Below are positions 34,483 to 45,218 of a stretch of 64,000 nucleotides of DNA, one piece after another. Position 1 is the first letter of the stretch. Each line of letters opens with the position of its first letter. Source of the DNA: Hyperoodon ampullatus (lineage: Eukaryota; Chordata; Mammalia; Artiodactyla; Ziphiidae); the NCBI GenBank assembly GCA_949752795.1, contig OX457056.1, positions 202,431,654-202,495,653 on the forward strand, given 5' to 3'. The notes below the pieces were generated by a model. The model saw nothing but the letters and a program-made list of their open reading frames with translations. It made no database searches and had not been told where the DNA came from. Both the position numbers and the translations under genes were made by a program.

Positions 34483-35980
34483 TATGTTTGGTCTTTATCC
34501 TCAGGTTTCTCTCTTGGCATAAAGCTCCTAAAACACTTGGAATTTCCTGAGTGATAGAAATATCTTTGTTATAACGTATGGACACCAAGGGGGGGAATCT
34601 GGCGGGGGGGTAGGGGTGAGGGGGATGAATTGGGAGATTGGGATTGACACATAGACACTAATATGTATAAAACAGATAACTAATAACCTGCTGTATAAAA
34701 TAAAATTATTAAAAAAAAGAAAAACTCTACATTGCTATTAGTAGTAATGGTGCTAACCACAGGAGATTCTGGATTTTAAATTTCAAAGTGATAGCTTTAG
34801 ATTTTATGAGAGTAATAAACAGGAATAGATCCAATGGTTAATTGATGTGCCTTGATTTAGACAAACCTAATAGATTAAAATCCAAGCATACATCAAAGAT
34901 AAATTAAGGTCAAATAACTTACACTGCAAATAAATTTACAGTAGAAGCCATTTAAACAGCAAATCACTACATTTTAAATATGATCTGATTCCTATTTTGG
35001 GAACATATTTATTAGATTAAAGTGTCCTTTATCATAAAAATGAACACAGATGCAGGGGGAGAGAAAAAGCTAAAAAAAATTACCAGAAAATTTCAGATTT
35101 AAACTGGAGATTTAGTTAATATTATATCCAAATATTTTTTAAGTTTTGAATTGTTACTTCCCAAAGGTCAAAGTTTTCAACAGAAAAAAGTTGCCTACAA
35201 GAAATATTAAAATAAATTAAATAGGGAAACTGAGGTGGTGGGACTTATTCCAGCTCCCTATGCTTTGTGTTGGAAAAATAAATAAAATTTAACAGTCAGT
35301 GAGCTTGCTGTATAAAAATAAAATAAAATTAAATTAAAAAAAAAAAGAAATGTCTTTGTTATAACAAGCCCCTTTAGACCAAACCTGCATTCACACTAAT
35401 GAGGTAACTTAAAGTGGGGACCCCTAGCATCAGGATGGGGCTGGTCACCAGAAAGACCCGAGTGATGAAAGGGTTGGAACTTTCAGCTCCATCCTCAACC
35501 TCCTGGGAGGGGAGTGGGGCTAGAGACTGAGCTCTACAAAAACTCCTGAACAGGGAAATTTGATGAGCTTCTGGCTTGGTGAACACCTTAAGGTGCTGAT
35601 GCACCCAGAGAGGGCATGGAAGCCCCATGCACACCCCTCACACCATGCCTTGCCCTATGCATCTCTTCCATCTGACTGTTGTATCCTTTAATAAACTGGT
35701 AAATATAAGTATTTCCCTGGGTTCTGTTAGCCATTCTAGCAAATTATCAAACCAATTTATAGCATGGGAACTCCCAATTTATAGCCAGCTGATCAGAAGC
35801 ACCAGTGACTTGTGACTGGCATTTGAAGTGAGGGCAGTCTTGTGGGATTGAGCCCTTAACCTGTGGGATCTGTGCTAACTCCAGGTAGTTAGTATCAGAA
35901 TTGAGTTGACTTGTAGGACACCCAATTGATGTCCACAGAGAATTGATGGTTGGTGTTGGAAAACACTCCAGAAATGCATA
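34483..35980 (+). mobile_element. LTR, copy A, interrupted by an L1-derived insert
   Basis: Flanks 34483-34575 and 35347-35980 align with copy B at 46885-47688: shared gcataaagctcctaaaac, ggttggaactttcagctcc, tttaataaactggtaaat, gggcagtcttgtgggatt and agaattgagttgacttgtaggacaccc. The internal AATAAA (35690 region) suits an LTR polyadenylation site. Its family (probably ERV1-like) is not assigned. No internal retroviral genes. Confidence 0.75.
34576..35346 (+). mobile_element. Short L1 3' end with possible 3'-transduced segment
   Basis: 34576-34720 is a 5'-truncated L1 3' end (gggagattgggattgacaca ... aacctgctgtataaaataaa ... A-run). It is followed by ~610 bp unrelated to L1 and a second A-rich tail at 35310-35346. 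A 19-bp target-site duplication, one mismatch, lies at 34557-34575 and 35347-35365 and encloses both parts, so they arrived together. Confidence 0.65.
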
Positions 35981-37337
35981 CACGGTTGATGTGTTTTTCA
36001 ATAGCTGAGGGCCTCATAGAGTTGGTTATAGAGGGAGTGGTTAAATCTGAATCTGTTGGCTAAAGTGACCACTTCCAATAATGAAAATAATTAACATTTA
36101 TGAGCATTTGAAGTATGCCAGTCACTCTGTTAGTCTTTAAATAGTCCCTCTTTCAATGTTTCTAATAACCCCATCTGGAAAGTACTAATATTATCTCCAT
36201 TTTACGGGTGAGGAAACAGAGATTTAGAAAGATTACTTGACCAAGGTCAGTCAGCTAGAAAGTAGTAGCTCTAAGATTTGAACCACTTCACTGTACAGCC
36301 CAATAGTTGCTACCGGCTTGGGCTTGAAGCACTTCTCATTCCTGGCTCAGTGCTAGCTTCTCTAGCCTGTTGTGAGGAGGGGGATCTGCAGAGGTACACA
36401 CTTCCTTTCCCCAAGACTCTTCTGTTCCCTGTGCTGGCCCTGAGCCCATGCTTGTCTCCCCCAGGATTTCTGGAGCAGCCACTTGTTAAGGGGAAGATTT
36501 ACCACAGACAGGAGAGCTACCTGCAGAGCCCTCTGGCTTAGTAACAAGAGTCACTGGAGGAGGGTTGCTTGGAGGCTGACTCCCAAAACTAAGAAAAAAG
36601 AGCGTCTCCAGAACATATTTCTGTTCATCTGAATTTAGTCAGCAGGACCACCTTTGAAGAGGCCTAGGCCCTCTGCCCACTTCTACCCAAGTGACCCCTC
36701 AGGCTGGTTCTGGGCTTAGGGTAGGATTCTTGATGCTGCTACTCAGCATCACCTTGGGGCCCCAGGTATCCCTTGTCCAAGGCTTGGGCCCAAGGTAAGG
36801 ACTACCACTTAGCTTTGCCCTCAGCTAGGACCTGCAGCTTGGGTTCTGCTCAGCCTCATCCTGGACTTAAGGTGGCCGTTTAGGCTCATATGGGACTAGG
36901 GACAGTTCCTCAGTCTCGAGGAAGGGGGCAGCACCTCAGGCTTATACAGGGCTTGTGTTACTCCTCAGCCTTATGAAGGTCCTGAGGTAGCTTGTGTGTA
37001 TAGCCAAGTCCTAGGATCGCTCCTCAGCCTCATGAAAGTCTAAGGATGGTAACTTGACCTCATCCAGAATTTGGATGGCTGTTGTCCTGGCCCTTAAGCC
37101 AGGTTGTCTACCAACATCAAGAGTCAAGCTACTGACCCTTAAGCTTCTGCTCCTCCCAGAGGCCCAGAACTAGGGACAGGTCATCCCTTGGCCTCTACCT
37201 CAGCCCTGGTTTGGGTGGGGTTCATCCTCCTCTTTAGTCTGGAGGCTGGGCCCATTATGGCCCCTCTGTGGGAAGCTGGGGATGGACAAAAGCAGGAATC
37301 TGTTTCCTGTTCATGATCCTGCTGAATCATGGTTGTT
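35981..37337. other. Intergenic DNA
   Basis: 36080-36290 is a reverse MIR (ttaacatttatgagcatttg ... ccattttacgggtgaggaaa). 36830-37110 shows a very degenerate repetition of cctcagcctcatgaaggtcc-like units. The rest is unassigned and has no credible gene. Confidence 0.5.
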
Positions 37338-37468
37338 GTTTTTTGGGTTTTCTTTTTTGGCCACTCCACGTGGCTTGTGGGATCTTAGTTCCCTGACCAG
37401 GGATCAAACCCACGCCCCCTGCATTGGAAGCTCAGAGTCCCAATCACTGGACAGCTAGGGAAGTTCCT
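37338..37468 (-). mobile_element. Short tRNA-type SINE (CHR-1-like)
   Basis: Reverse minimal copy: ttttttggccactccacgtg gcttgtgggatcttagttcc to cactggacagctagggaagttcc. Confidence 0.87.
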
Positions 37469-38464
37469 CATTGTTGTTTCTTCTCAGCCTGAGATTGGCT
37501 TGGGCCTCTTTCTGTGCTTGGAGGGAAAAGAATTGTACTCAGTGGGTCTCTGGGGGCATGGGCAAAAGAAGGGGGCCAGGTTTTTCCTTGGAATTGTTTG
37601 GCTCAAGGAATTTCCTCAGAGCCACCCACAAGTAGGGGAGCCACCCAGCCTGGCAGCTCTGAGGAGAGCAGGTGAGCTTAGATGGGAACTTTCACCTGCT
37701 GTTACAGACTTGGTACTTGATTGCTCTTGTCCTTGCTCATGCTCCAGCTCCAGTGAGGAGGGTGAAGTGACCCCCAACCATGTCTCAGGACTTTGGAGAA
37801 CAGCTCGGGGATATAGATATCATTGTGTGACTGGGTTCTGGTGGAATGTGTGAGAGGACCATCAGAGAGCTGGCCCAGTGTGGTCTTCCTGAGTCAGAGG
37901 GCTCCAAATAGGTGAGTGGAGATCCCAAGTCTGAGGTCTTTGGTTGGCAGGGAGTATTCTAGGATCAGAAAGTAGAGAGGGTCCCTAGACAGGATGTTGG
38001 GACCTGGGGATATGGGAGATCTAGGAGCTCTGAGTTCCTTGATCTTGGGTGCCTGGGTAAAGGGGGAAGTTCTGGGGCTGAAGGTTTTGAGCAGTGGACA
38101 AGATCCCAGGTCCAGAGTCCCTGGGCAGGAGGTGGTAGGAAGGCCTGAGGTCCTTGGGTAGGTTCATTTCCACAGGTATGCCTCATCTTTGGAGCATACT
38201 ACTCTCAAGTTCACTTGGCAGTAGTCTCTAGAAAGCTTGAAAGTGAAGCTAAGCAACACAAGACCAGAATGCAGTCTGGGCAAAGGAGAGGAAGCAAATC
38301 CTGAGGCTCCTCTACCTGCCTATATGGCCATGGAGCCCAATCCTCCCTTTTTCATCTCCCTACTGCCACCCATATTCCCTTCCCTCACCAGGAGATTCAC
38401 TGTTTAGACACAGACCACAGTTTCCATGCCACCCAATGACTGGAACACAAGACTACAGCAACCC
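37469..38464. other. Intergenic DNA
   Basis: GC-moderate, unique-looking sequence. Weak internal repetition of a tgaggtcctt/agatcccagg-like unit between 37920 and 38160. No gene is supported. Confidence 0.45.
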
Positions 38465-38984
38465 GGGACTTCCCTGATGGTGCAGTAGTTAAGAATCCTC
38501 CTGCCAATGCAGGGGACACGGGTTCGAGCCCTGGTCCAGGAAGATCCCACATGCCGCGGAGCAACTAAGCCCGCGAGCCATGACTACTGAGCCCGCGCGC
38601 CTAAAGCCTGTGCTCCGCAACGAGAGAAGCCACCGCAAACAGAAGCCCGCACACCTCAAAGAAAAGTAGCCCCGGGCTTCCCTGGTGGCGCAGTGGTTGA
38701 GAGTCCGCCTGCCGATGCAGGGGACACGGGTTCGTGCCCCGGTCCGGGAAGATCCCACATGCCGCGGAGCGGCTGGGCCCGTGAGCCATGACCGCTGAGC
38801 CTGCGCGTCCGGAGCCTGTGCTCCGCAGCAGCAGGAGAGGCCACAGCAGTGAGAGGCCCGCGTACCACAAAAAAAAAAAAAAAAAAAAAAAAAGTCGCCC
38901 CCACTCCCCGCAGCTAGAGAAAGCCCGCGTACAGCAACGAAGACCCGACACAGACAAAAATAATTAAAAAAAAAAAAAAAAAAA
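38465..38984 (+). mobile_element. CHR-type SINE (outer), split by a second SINE
   Basis: Perfect 16-bp target-site duplication, aagactacagcaaccc, at 38449-38464 and 38985-39000. The head is gggacttccctgatggtgcag and the tail an A-run of ~21. The inner SINE is at 38674-38890. Confidence 0.96.
38674..38890 (+). mobile_element. CHR short-form SINE (inner)
   Basis: Head gggcttccctggtggcgcag, A-run of ~23. An 11-bp target-site duplication at 38663-38673 (aaagtagcccc) and 38891-38901 (aaagtcgcccc) has one mismatch and lies within the outer SINE. Confidence 0.95.
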
Positions 38985-39000
38985 AAGACTACAGCAACCC

Positions 39001-39990
39001 AAGTCTTCTCCAACAGAGATCAAAGCCCACCCCTTTCTCCTGTAGGAAATTGGTGGCCAGAGTGGGCTGTATCCAAACCACTCTGTTTTCCCCCCATACC
39101 CTGACCCAGCCATCAAGGGAACTTGTCTTAAGGAAGTGTTCCACACTGTACAAATGTACCAGAACTTGGTTCACACTTCCCCTTGGTGGTCAGGGAAAGA
39201 GAGGAAGTTGGAGAGTGGGGAGGGGGCAGCTCTAGACCCCCAGCTCCAGAGGGAGCCCCCTCAGGCTGGAATGCCTGGCATCCTTACTGCCCTGGAAGAA
39301 AGGAAGAAAAATCCTCAGAGTGGCTCCCCAGGGCCCCACTCAATCTCTTCTTAGGCACAGGCGCCCCCTGGTGGTTACTGTCATCACCGCCAGGTCCACC
39401 ATTACCCTTAAACAAGCACACACTTGCCCATTTCTTGACTAAGACTGAAGAAGCCTTTGAAGGTGGTAAATTAAGGTTCTCTGAGGGCAGGAGAGGAGGA
39501 GGTCAGGGTAGAACTCAGGGAGCAAATCAAGGGGAGGCAAAGTGACCCTGGTCTTGTACTAGGACAGTATCACCCAGAAGAAAGAGGGACCTGAGCTGCC
39601 AGGATGCTTCCTCTCCAGGGTTGGAACTCTGCCCTAGCTACCAGACTGATCTGGATAATTTGAGCCAACTGAGGAGGAAGTTGAGGGCACAGCAGAGATT
39701 TCTGGGGAGGCACAGTGAGGTCATATTTTACATGAATTTGAAATATAGGAATAAGATGCTGGGCTTTATTCAAAATCAATAGTCTCACTTTATGTACAAA
39801 ATGTGAAATGAAGGTGAATCTTCCTAAATATAAAACTTTTTGAGAATCACAATTTCAAGGCTAATGGACTGTGTGAACTGTAAACTGCTTACACTATTAC
39901 TGCATGCGTCCGCATTTCTGCCGGTAAACAAAAATTCAGGTGGGGAGGGAGGCTGAATCAGGCTGTGAGGTCAGGGCTGAGTGACCAGGG
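39001..39990. other. Intergenic DNA with a CTCF-type core
   Basis: Unique-looking. 39361-39374 carries a near-ideal CTCF core. On the minus strand 39604-39681 stays open after a cttcctcctcag acceptor (LAQIIQISLVARAEF...) and could be a further orphan exon, but no good donor is seen. Confidence 0.4.
39361..39374 (-). promoter_or_regulatory. CTCF-type core motif
   Basis: gcgccccctggtgg reads ccaccagggggcgc on the minus strand, an essentially perfect CTCF core. It lies in non-repetitive DNA between HPS6 and LDB1. Binding cannot be seen from sequence. Confidence 0.7.
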
Positions 39991-39998
39991 TCACTCAC

Positions 39999-40075
39999 CA
40001 GTTGTAGGTAGAAGCCTTGGAGTGGTTTCTCCTCTAGTTCCCAGAGGGAGAGCCCGGGCCTGGCTCCAAAGGTCG
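39999..40075 (-). other. Orphan exon-like segment g (unassigned)
   Basis: 77 nt on the minus strand. The acceptor is ttgctcctgtgtag and the donor CTG|gtgagtgac. In the frame set by segment f it reads TFGARPGLSLWELEEKPLQG then FYLQL without a stop. Its two leading bases (cg) complete the codon left by segment f. I do not recognise the protein. It may be an exon of an unknown gene, a relic, or chance. Confidence 0.4.
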
Positions 40076-40293
40076 CTACACAGGAGCAAGAACAAAGGTG
40101 AGGAAAGACAGAGGCAGAGAGATGAGTAAAAGGATGAGGTTGGACCAGGAGAAGAGAGAGGAGACAGACAGATGGGAACGGGAAGAGGGACCTGGGGGAG
40201 GCAGGGAAATGCTCTCACTCTGGAGAGCAGAGGACGCTCTCAGGTGTGATTGCTGGAGGTTGGAGGACAGAGAGGTCCCTTGGGGCCTCTCAC

Positions 40294-40365
40294 CAGAATT
40301 ATAGCCAGAACATAGAGCCAGTGGGACAGCTCGTCTAGATTTGGTCTCCCAGAACTTTCCATTAT
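40294..40365 (-). other. Orphan exon-like segment f (unassigned)
   Basis: 72 nt on the minus strand. A strong acceptor (ttttccttcatttctcag) and a donor (TCTG|gtgagagg) are present. The open frame reads NGKFWETKSRRAVPLALCSG then YNS, and the final G joins segment g 218 bp downstream in phase. I recognise no family. Confidence 0.4.
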
Positions 40366-41633
40366 CTGAGAAATGAAGGAAAAAGGAAGGAGCTGTGAAG
40401 AGCTGAGGAAAGGGGAGTGGGGGGGTGGCCTGCACCAAGAATGAGGTCAGTCTACCTCATTTGGGCCTCGCTGAGCTAAAGGTTCTGGAGGGGCAGACTG
40501 TCCAGGTCTTTCATAGGTGTCAAGTCCTCAGGCTTTGGCAGCCACTCAGATTCCAAGGTGACATGCAGTCTTCTCAAAGTCTCTATTATTTTTGTTTTGT
40601 ACCAGGGAGAAGTGGGCATTGTCCCACCCTAAGCCACCCCACACAGGCTCTAGGAGAAGCCTAGAGCCTCAGAACTGGGGGGCAGAGCCTCCCCAGCATA
40701 GAGCCTTCCCCAGCATAGAGCCCTTCCCACAGAGCCCTGATGCTGGACGTGGGAAGGCTACAGTGGGGGAAGGAAAGGGAAGGCTGATTGGAGGTATAGA
40801 GGCAGAGGGGACCCAAGCATAGCCAGGTCAGTGTCCTGGGCCAAGGCAGAGGGGACACTGACCTGGATATCACTGGAGAGTTATCCAGAGGGGAAACCAA
40901 GTGACTGCTCATCACTGACTAGATTGGTTCATTGTTCTCATAGCCCTTTGGGGATAGTGGAGGGTCAGTATGGGCAAGAGGTGACTCATGGGAAGCCTAG
41001 GAGAGGGAGGATGGACACATCAGTGACCCACTTCCTCCCTCCACCAACTGGTCAGGCCCTAGTGAGTTCCCCAGCGAGTAGGCCTCCCCTGTAAATGTTG
41101 GGGAAGAAAAGAACATAAGGTGGGCTTTATGGGGTATAAGGGAATGGCTGCTTCAAAAGAGAGGAATGGAATGGCTCCAGAGTAGAAAGTTTGGAAGTGG
41201 ATGGCCAAGAGGGATCAAACCAGAGAAGAAGAGTCAGAAAAACAGAGTGGGGAACACTGGTTGGATTTCCTAAACCTTTGTAGTTTCTCCAATAAAAGAT
41301 ATAGTTTCTCCCTGTAGAAAGCAGCACCTTCCCAGCTGGTCCCAGATCTCACTACTGAGACCCTGAGGAGGTGTGTTTTTTGTTTTAATGACAAGCTTAA
41401 CTGGACCTGGGAGTAGGCTCTTGATTCTGTGTCAATTTTGTTAGCCTTGTCCATCATCCCCTTAATTACATCAGTCAGACCCTTAACTCAAAGAGGGCTC
41501 CTTTGCTTGGCATGAGGGAAAGCCAGGAGGAGAATCTGTGGTTAACCCATTTCTTCCCCTATGAATAGTTTTTTGGAAGCAGAGTTCCAAGGGGTCATGC
41601 ATGTGGGAACGGCTGAGAAGCCATCAAGAAAAC
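40366..41633. other. Intergenic DNA
   Basis: Unique-looking, moderately GC-rich. Short reading frames only. I see no repeat family or gene. Confidence 0.45.
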
Positions 41634-41643
41634 AAGAGGGAGC

Positions 41644-42167
41644 TCTTCTCCTCGGCACTGCCTTTGGAGGTGGCAGCCATCTCCTACTAGGCATCATGGC
41701 CACCCTCAGACCCCTCACAAAGCCCAAGATTATCAGAAAGAGGACCAAGAAGTTCATCTGGCACCGGTCAGACTGATATGTCAGAATTAAGCAGAACTGG
41801 CAGAAACCCAGAGGCATTGACAATAGAGTGCACAGGAGATTCAAGGGCCAGATCTTGATGCCCAACATAGGTTATGGGGGCAACAAGAAAACAAGGCACA
41901 TGCTGCCCAGCAGCTTTGGGAAGTTCCTGGTCCACAAGGTCAAGGAGCTTGAAGTGCTGCTGATGTGCAACAAATCTTACTATGATGAGATTGCTCACAA
42001 CGTCTCCTCCAAGAACCACAAAGCCATTGTGGAAAGAGCAGCCCAGCTGGCCCTCAGAGTCATCAATCCCAATGCCAGGCTGTGCAGTGAAGAAAATGAA
42101 TAGACAGCTCATGCACACATTTTGTTTGTGTTAATAAGACCATAAAACTCAGCAAAAAAAAAAAAAA
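41644..42167 (+). pseudogene. RPL32: RPL32 processed pseudogene
   Basis: Intronless copy of the ribosomal protein L32 mRNA, including the 5' UTR start (ctcttctcctcggcactgcc) and a poly(A) tail at 42154-42167. The frame runs from ATG 41696 to TAG 42101-42103, the normal 135 codons without indels. Codon 27 (CGA for Arg in the parent) is TGA at 41774-41776, so only a 26-residue peptide could be made. A 10-bp target-site duplication, aagagggagc, lies at 41634-41643 and 42168-42177. The 3' UTR signal has decayed to aataag. This is an L1-mediated retrocopy. Confidence 0.97.
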
Positions 42168-42177
42168 AAGAGGGAGC

Positions 42178-43707
42178 AGTTGTCAGTCCGTCAAGTCTGC
42201 CCTGCCTCTCCCACCTCTGTGCCCAGCTTCAATTCCCCATCACCATCCTGTCAAGCTCTGGTCATCTCTTTTCATTCCTCACATCTCTCACATCCATCTC
42301 TCAAAGTAATGGATTCTGAGCTTATGTGTATTGACCACTCAGTGGACAAACCCACTGAGTCCATCAATACACTGAAATTCTTAAAAGGTTGAATTCAACA
42401 ACTCTTCTGTATTATAAACTCTGTTGATATCCCAGTATCCTCCACCTGGGTATTCACATCTGGGTGGGGTGGTGGAAATGGAGTGGTAGTACAAAAGAAG
42501 GATCTGGAGCTGGGGGGTACCCACCCCATATGTGCCACAATGTCTGTGCCCTCTTATCCACTCTTTCTGGAATACCATGGAGAGACTGTGGGTCCCCTAC
42601 TGGTGTTCCAACTTTCTCTAACCCCAAATCCATGCAACTAATTCTAGGAAAGGGGGGATTAGGAGTTGGCCCTACTGGGACTTCTTTGGTGACTCTCCTA
42701 AAATATCATTCCATAAAGGGGCTATTCCTGCATGAGGCTGAGGAAATACAAAGGTGAGAAAAACCAACTGGGAGGTGCTCAAATGTAGCCATACAGAGGT
42801 AAAGGGGAACATGAATGGTTGTCCTGGTTGGTGTCTTCAGGCCAGATCTAAGAGGAGAGGCTGGCTGCCCTTTCATTCCATGGACCAGGGTTGGCAGAAG
42901 TTTCCCAGGTTTCTGAAATTTTCAAACCTTCCTCAGATTTCAGGCCCCTTTCCACATAGTGACCAACTGTAAAAGCTTTGAAAGGAAAAGGTACCATGCA
43001 ATTGTCTTTAGGGAGATCTTAACGGGGGGGCAAAGAGGTGTGAGGAGAGCTGGTGCCCCACTCAGCATCCAGTCTAGAGGCGTGAGGATCCCCAGAGATT
43101 GAATGGGTAGGAAGCAGCCTGAGGCTCTTGCAGTTTGTAGGAAAAAGAAAGGAGGCATGAGGTAGTACCAGCTGCAAGGCTTCTACAGCTCCCAGTTCAG
43201 GAAGAGAATCCCCAGAGTGGGAAAGAAAAGAACCCAGCTGAATGGCTAGGTCCTGGCAAATAAGGAAGAAACAGGGCTCAGGGAGCTAGCTTGGTTTGGC
43301 AAAAAGACCCTTATGGGAGCTTAACCCTGATGGCTTCCCCAGCATATTAAGACCACCCTTGGGAACAGTCCTACTTTGTTGATGATCATATAGGGGTTCA
43401 TTTTCAAAAAAGTATTTAACACTGATATCAGAACATTAACATCTGGGAGCTGGAGAAAGAAAAAGGGGGAGGGCAAAGACTAAGGTCATGTGCCTGGCTT
43501 GCCTCACTGGCCTCGTGGAGGCGGAAACTTCCCCTCGGTCCCTTTCCAAATCCTCACACGTTAGACACAACACCCTCCCATTGTTCTATAGAGAACAGTG
43601 GTCTGGATTCTGCCAATGCTGACCCTTCCCTGCCACCAACATTTGTGTGCCTGTCTCAATTTAAAGGCTCTTGGGGACTAGGCTGGGAATCAAATTCTCC
43701 ATCATAA
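42178..43707. other. Intergenic DNA
   Basis: Unique-looking sequence with only short reading frames. No repeat or gene recognised. Confidence 0.45.
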
Positions 43708-43719
43708 AGGGGCTTCTTT

Positions 43720-43813
43720 GGGAGTTCACTGGCGGTCCAGTGGTTAGGACTCTGTGCTTTCACTGCTGAGGGTGCAGGTTCGATCCCTGGTCAGTGGCCA
43801 AAAAAAAAAAAAG
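43720..43813 (+). mobile_element. Minimal tRNA-type SINE (CHR-1-like)
   Basis: A 94-bp copy: gggagttcactggcggtcca to ggtcagtggccaaaaaaaaaaaa. A perfect 12-bp target-site duplication, aggggcttcttt, lies at 43708-43719 and 43814-43825. Confidence 0.93.
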
Positions 43814-43899
43814 AGGGGCTTCTTTAAGTAGGGACAGATTTCTCCTCTCAGAGTCAATGACTCCCCAAGAGTGGGCTTAGGTTTCCTCCATCCAATTGG

Positions 43900-44372
43900 A
43901 GGCACATGTAGTGGGTTGAATCATGGCCCCCAAATGATATGTCCACCCAGAACCTCAGAATATGACCTGATTTTGAATCAGCGTCCTTGAAGAGTTAATT
44001 AAGGTAAGGATCTCAAAAAGAGGTCATCCTGCATTAGGGTGGGTCCTAAATCCAAGAATGAGTATCCTTATAAGACAGAAAAGGAGACAACACAGAGACA
44101 CAGAAGGAGAAGGTCATGTGAAGACAGAGCAGATTGGAGTGATGGGTCTACAAGCCAAGGAATGCCAAGGATTGCTGCCAGCGCCCAGAAGCTAGGAAAG
44201 AGGCATGGGATGGATTCTCCTCAGAGCCTCCAGAACAAACCAGCCTTGTGGGCACCTTAGTTTTGAACTTCTGACCTCCAGAACTGTGAGAGAATAAATT
44301 TCTGCTGTTTAAAGCCATCAAGTTTGTGATAATTTGTTACTGCAGCCCTAGAAAGCTAATACACACCCCAAA
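43900..44372 (+). mobile_element. MLT1-like ERVL-MaLR solo LTR
   Basis: Typical MaLR LTR text: gtagtgggttgaatcatggc ccccaaatgatatg, gtatccttataagacagaaaagg, gacctccagaactgtgagag aataaatttctgctgtttaa agcc and ctagaaagctaatac. The internal AATAAA is present. No internal gene. Confidence 0.85.
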
Positions 44373-44538
44373 ATGAGGTTGGGTCTCCCTCATCAGGTCT
44401 CCCTAAGGACGGGGTATATATCTTGGGTGGAGGCTATCTTTTCTGGGTCAAACTCAGGATAGCAGTAAAGAGCTGAAGGTCTCGGGAGGGCCCCTCACCA
44501 AGCTAAGGCTGAGGTTGAGCCTTAGGCCATGAACTTAC

Positions 44539-44616
44539 ACTTGCTGGTAGAGCTCCCTGCACTTGCCCAGGGTGCTATAAGGCTGCTGCCAGGGTCTGGA
44601 GCTCTGACCCCTCTTC
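44539..44616 (-). other. Orphan exon-like segment e (unassigned)
   Basis: 78 nt on the minus strand. The acceptor is ctctcaactctctag and the donor gtaagttc. The single open frame reads KRGQSSRPWQQPYSTLGKCR then ELYQQ. No recognised family. It lies on the same strand as segments c, d, f and g. Confidence 0.3.
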
Positions 44617-44897
44617 CTAGAGAGTTGAGAGGCAAGGTCCCCATTGCTTGGCAATACCTTCTTCAGCGCTGCTTTGGTTGCTAGGAGAGGAGCCAAGAAC
44701 AACAAACAGGACCCAGGCTCTGGTGTTGATAGTGGGAAGAGGACCTGGCTTTGACCTCAGCCTGGGGAGAAACTGCTCTGCCAGGCCACGCTGGGGCTAC
44801 AATCCTGGGGACTCCTTGGATAACTTCGACCCCTCCCCAACACACACACACACACACACACACTGCAAGAGCATTTCACACCTCAAATTACCTCCCT
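44617..44897. other. Intergenic DNA with (CA)n
   Basis: Unique-looking sequence, ending with a (ca)n run at 44841-44864. A plus-strand open frame begins here but uses no ATG and runs into the SINE, so it is not called. Confidence 0.5.
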
Positions 44898-45218
44898 GGA
44901 CTTCCCTGGTGGCGCAGTGGTTAAGAATACGCCTGCCAATGCAGGGGACACAGGTTCGATCCCTGGTCCGGGAAGATCCCACATGCCACGGAGCAACTAA
45001 GCCGTTGCACCACAACTACTGAGCCTGTGCTCTAGAGCCTGAGAGCCAGAACTACTGAGCCCATATGCCACAACTACTGAAGCCCGCGTGCCTAGAGCCC
45101 GTTCTCCGCAACAAGAGAAGCCACCTCAATGAGAGGCCCACGCACCACAACGAAGAGTAGCCCTTGCTCGCCGCAACTAGAGAAAGCCCGCATGCAGCCA
45201 AAACTTAAAGAAAAAAAA
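44898..45218 (+). mobile_element. CHR-type SINE, long form
   Basis: Head ggacttccctggtggcgcag, full body, A-rich end. The flanks (acctccct and aactccct) give only a weak duplication. Confidence 0.93.

Noticed and set aside
36830..37110. Tandem repetition of cctcagcctcatgaa-like units
   Set aside because: Units are too diverged and irregular to call a repeat by eye. It is mentioned only as a region note.
44648..45022. 124-codon plus-strand reading frame
   Set aside because: It lacks an ATG start, crosses a CA repeat and ends in a SINE.
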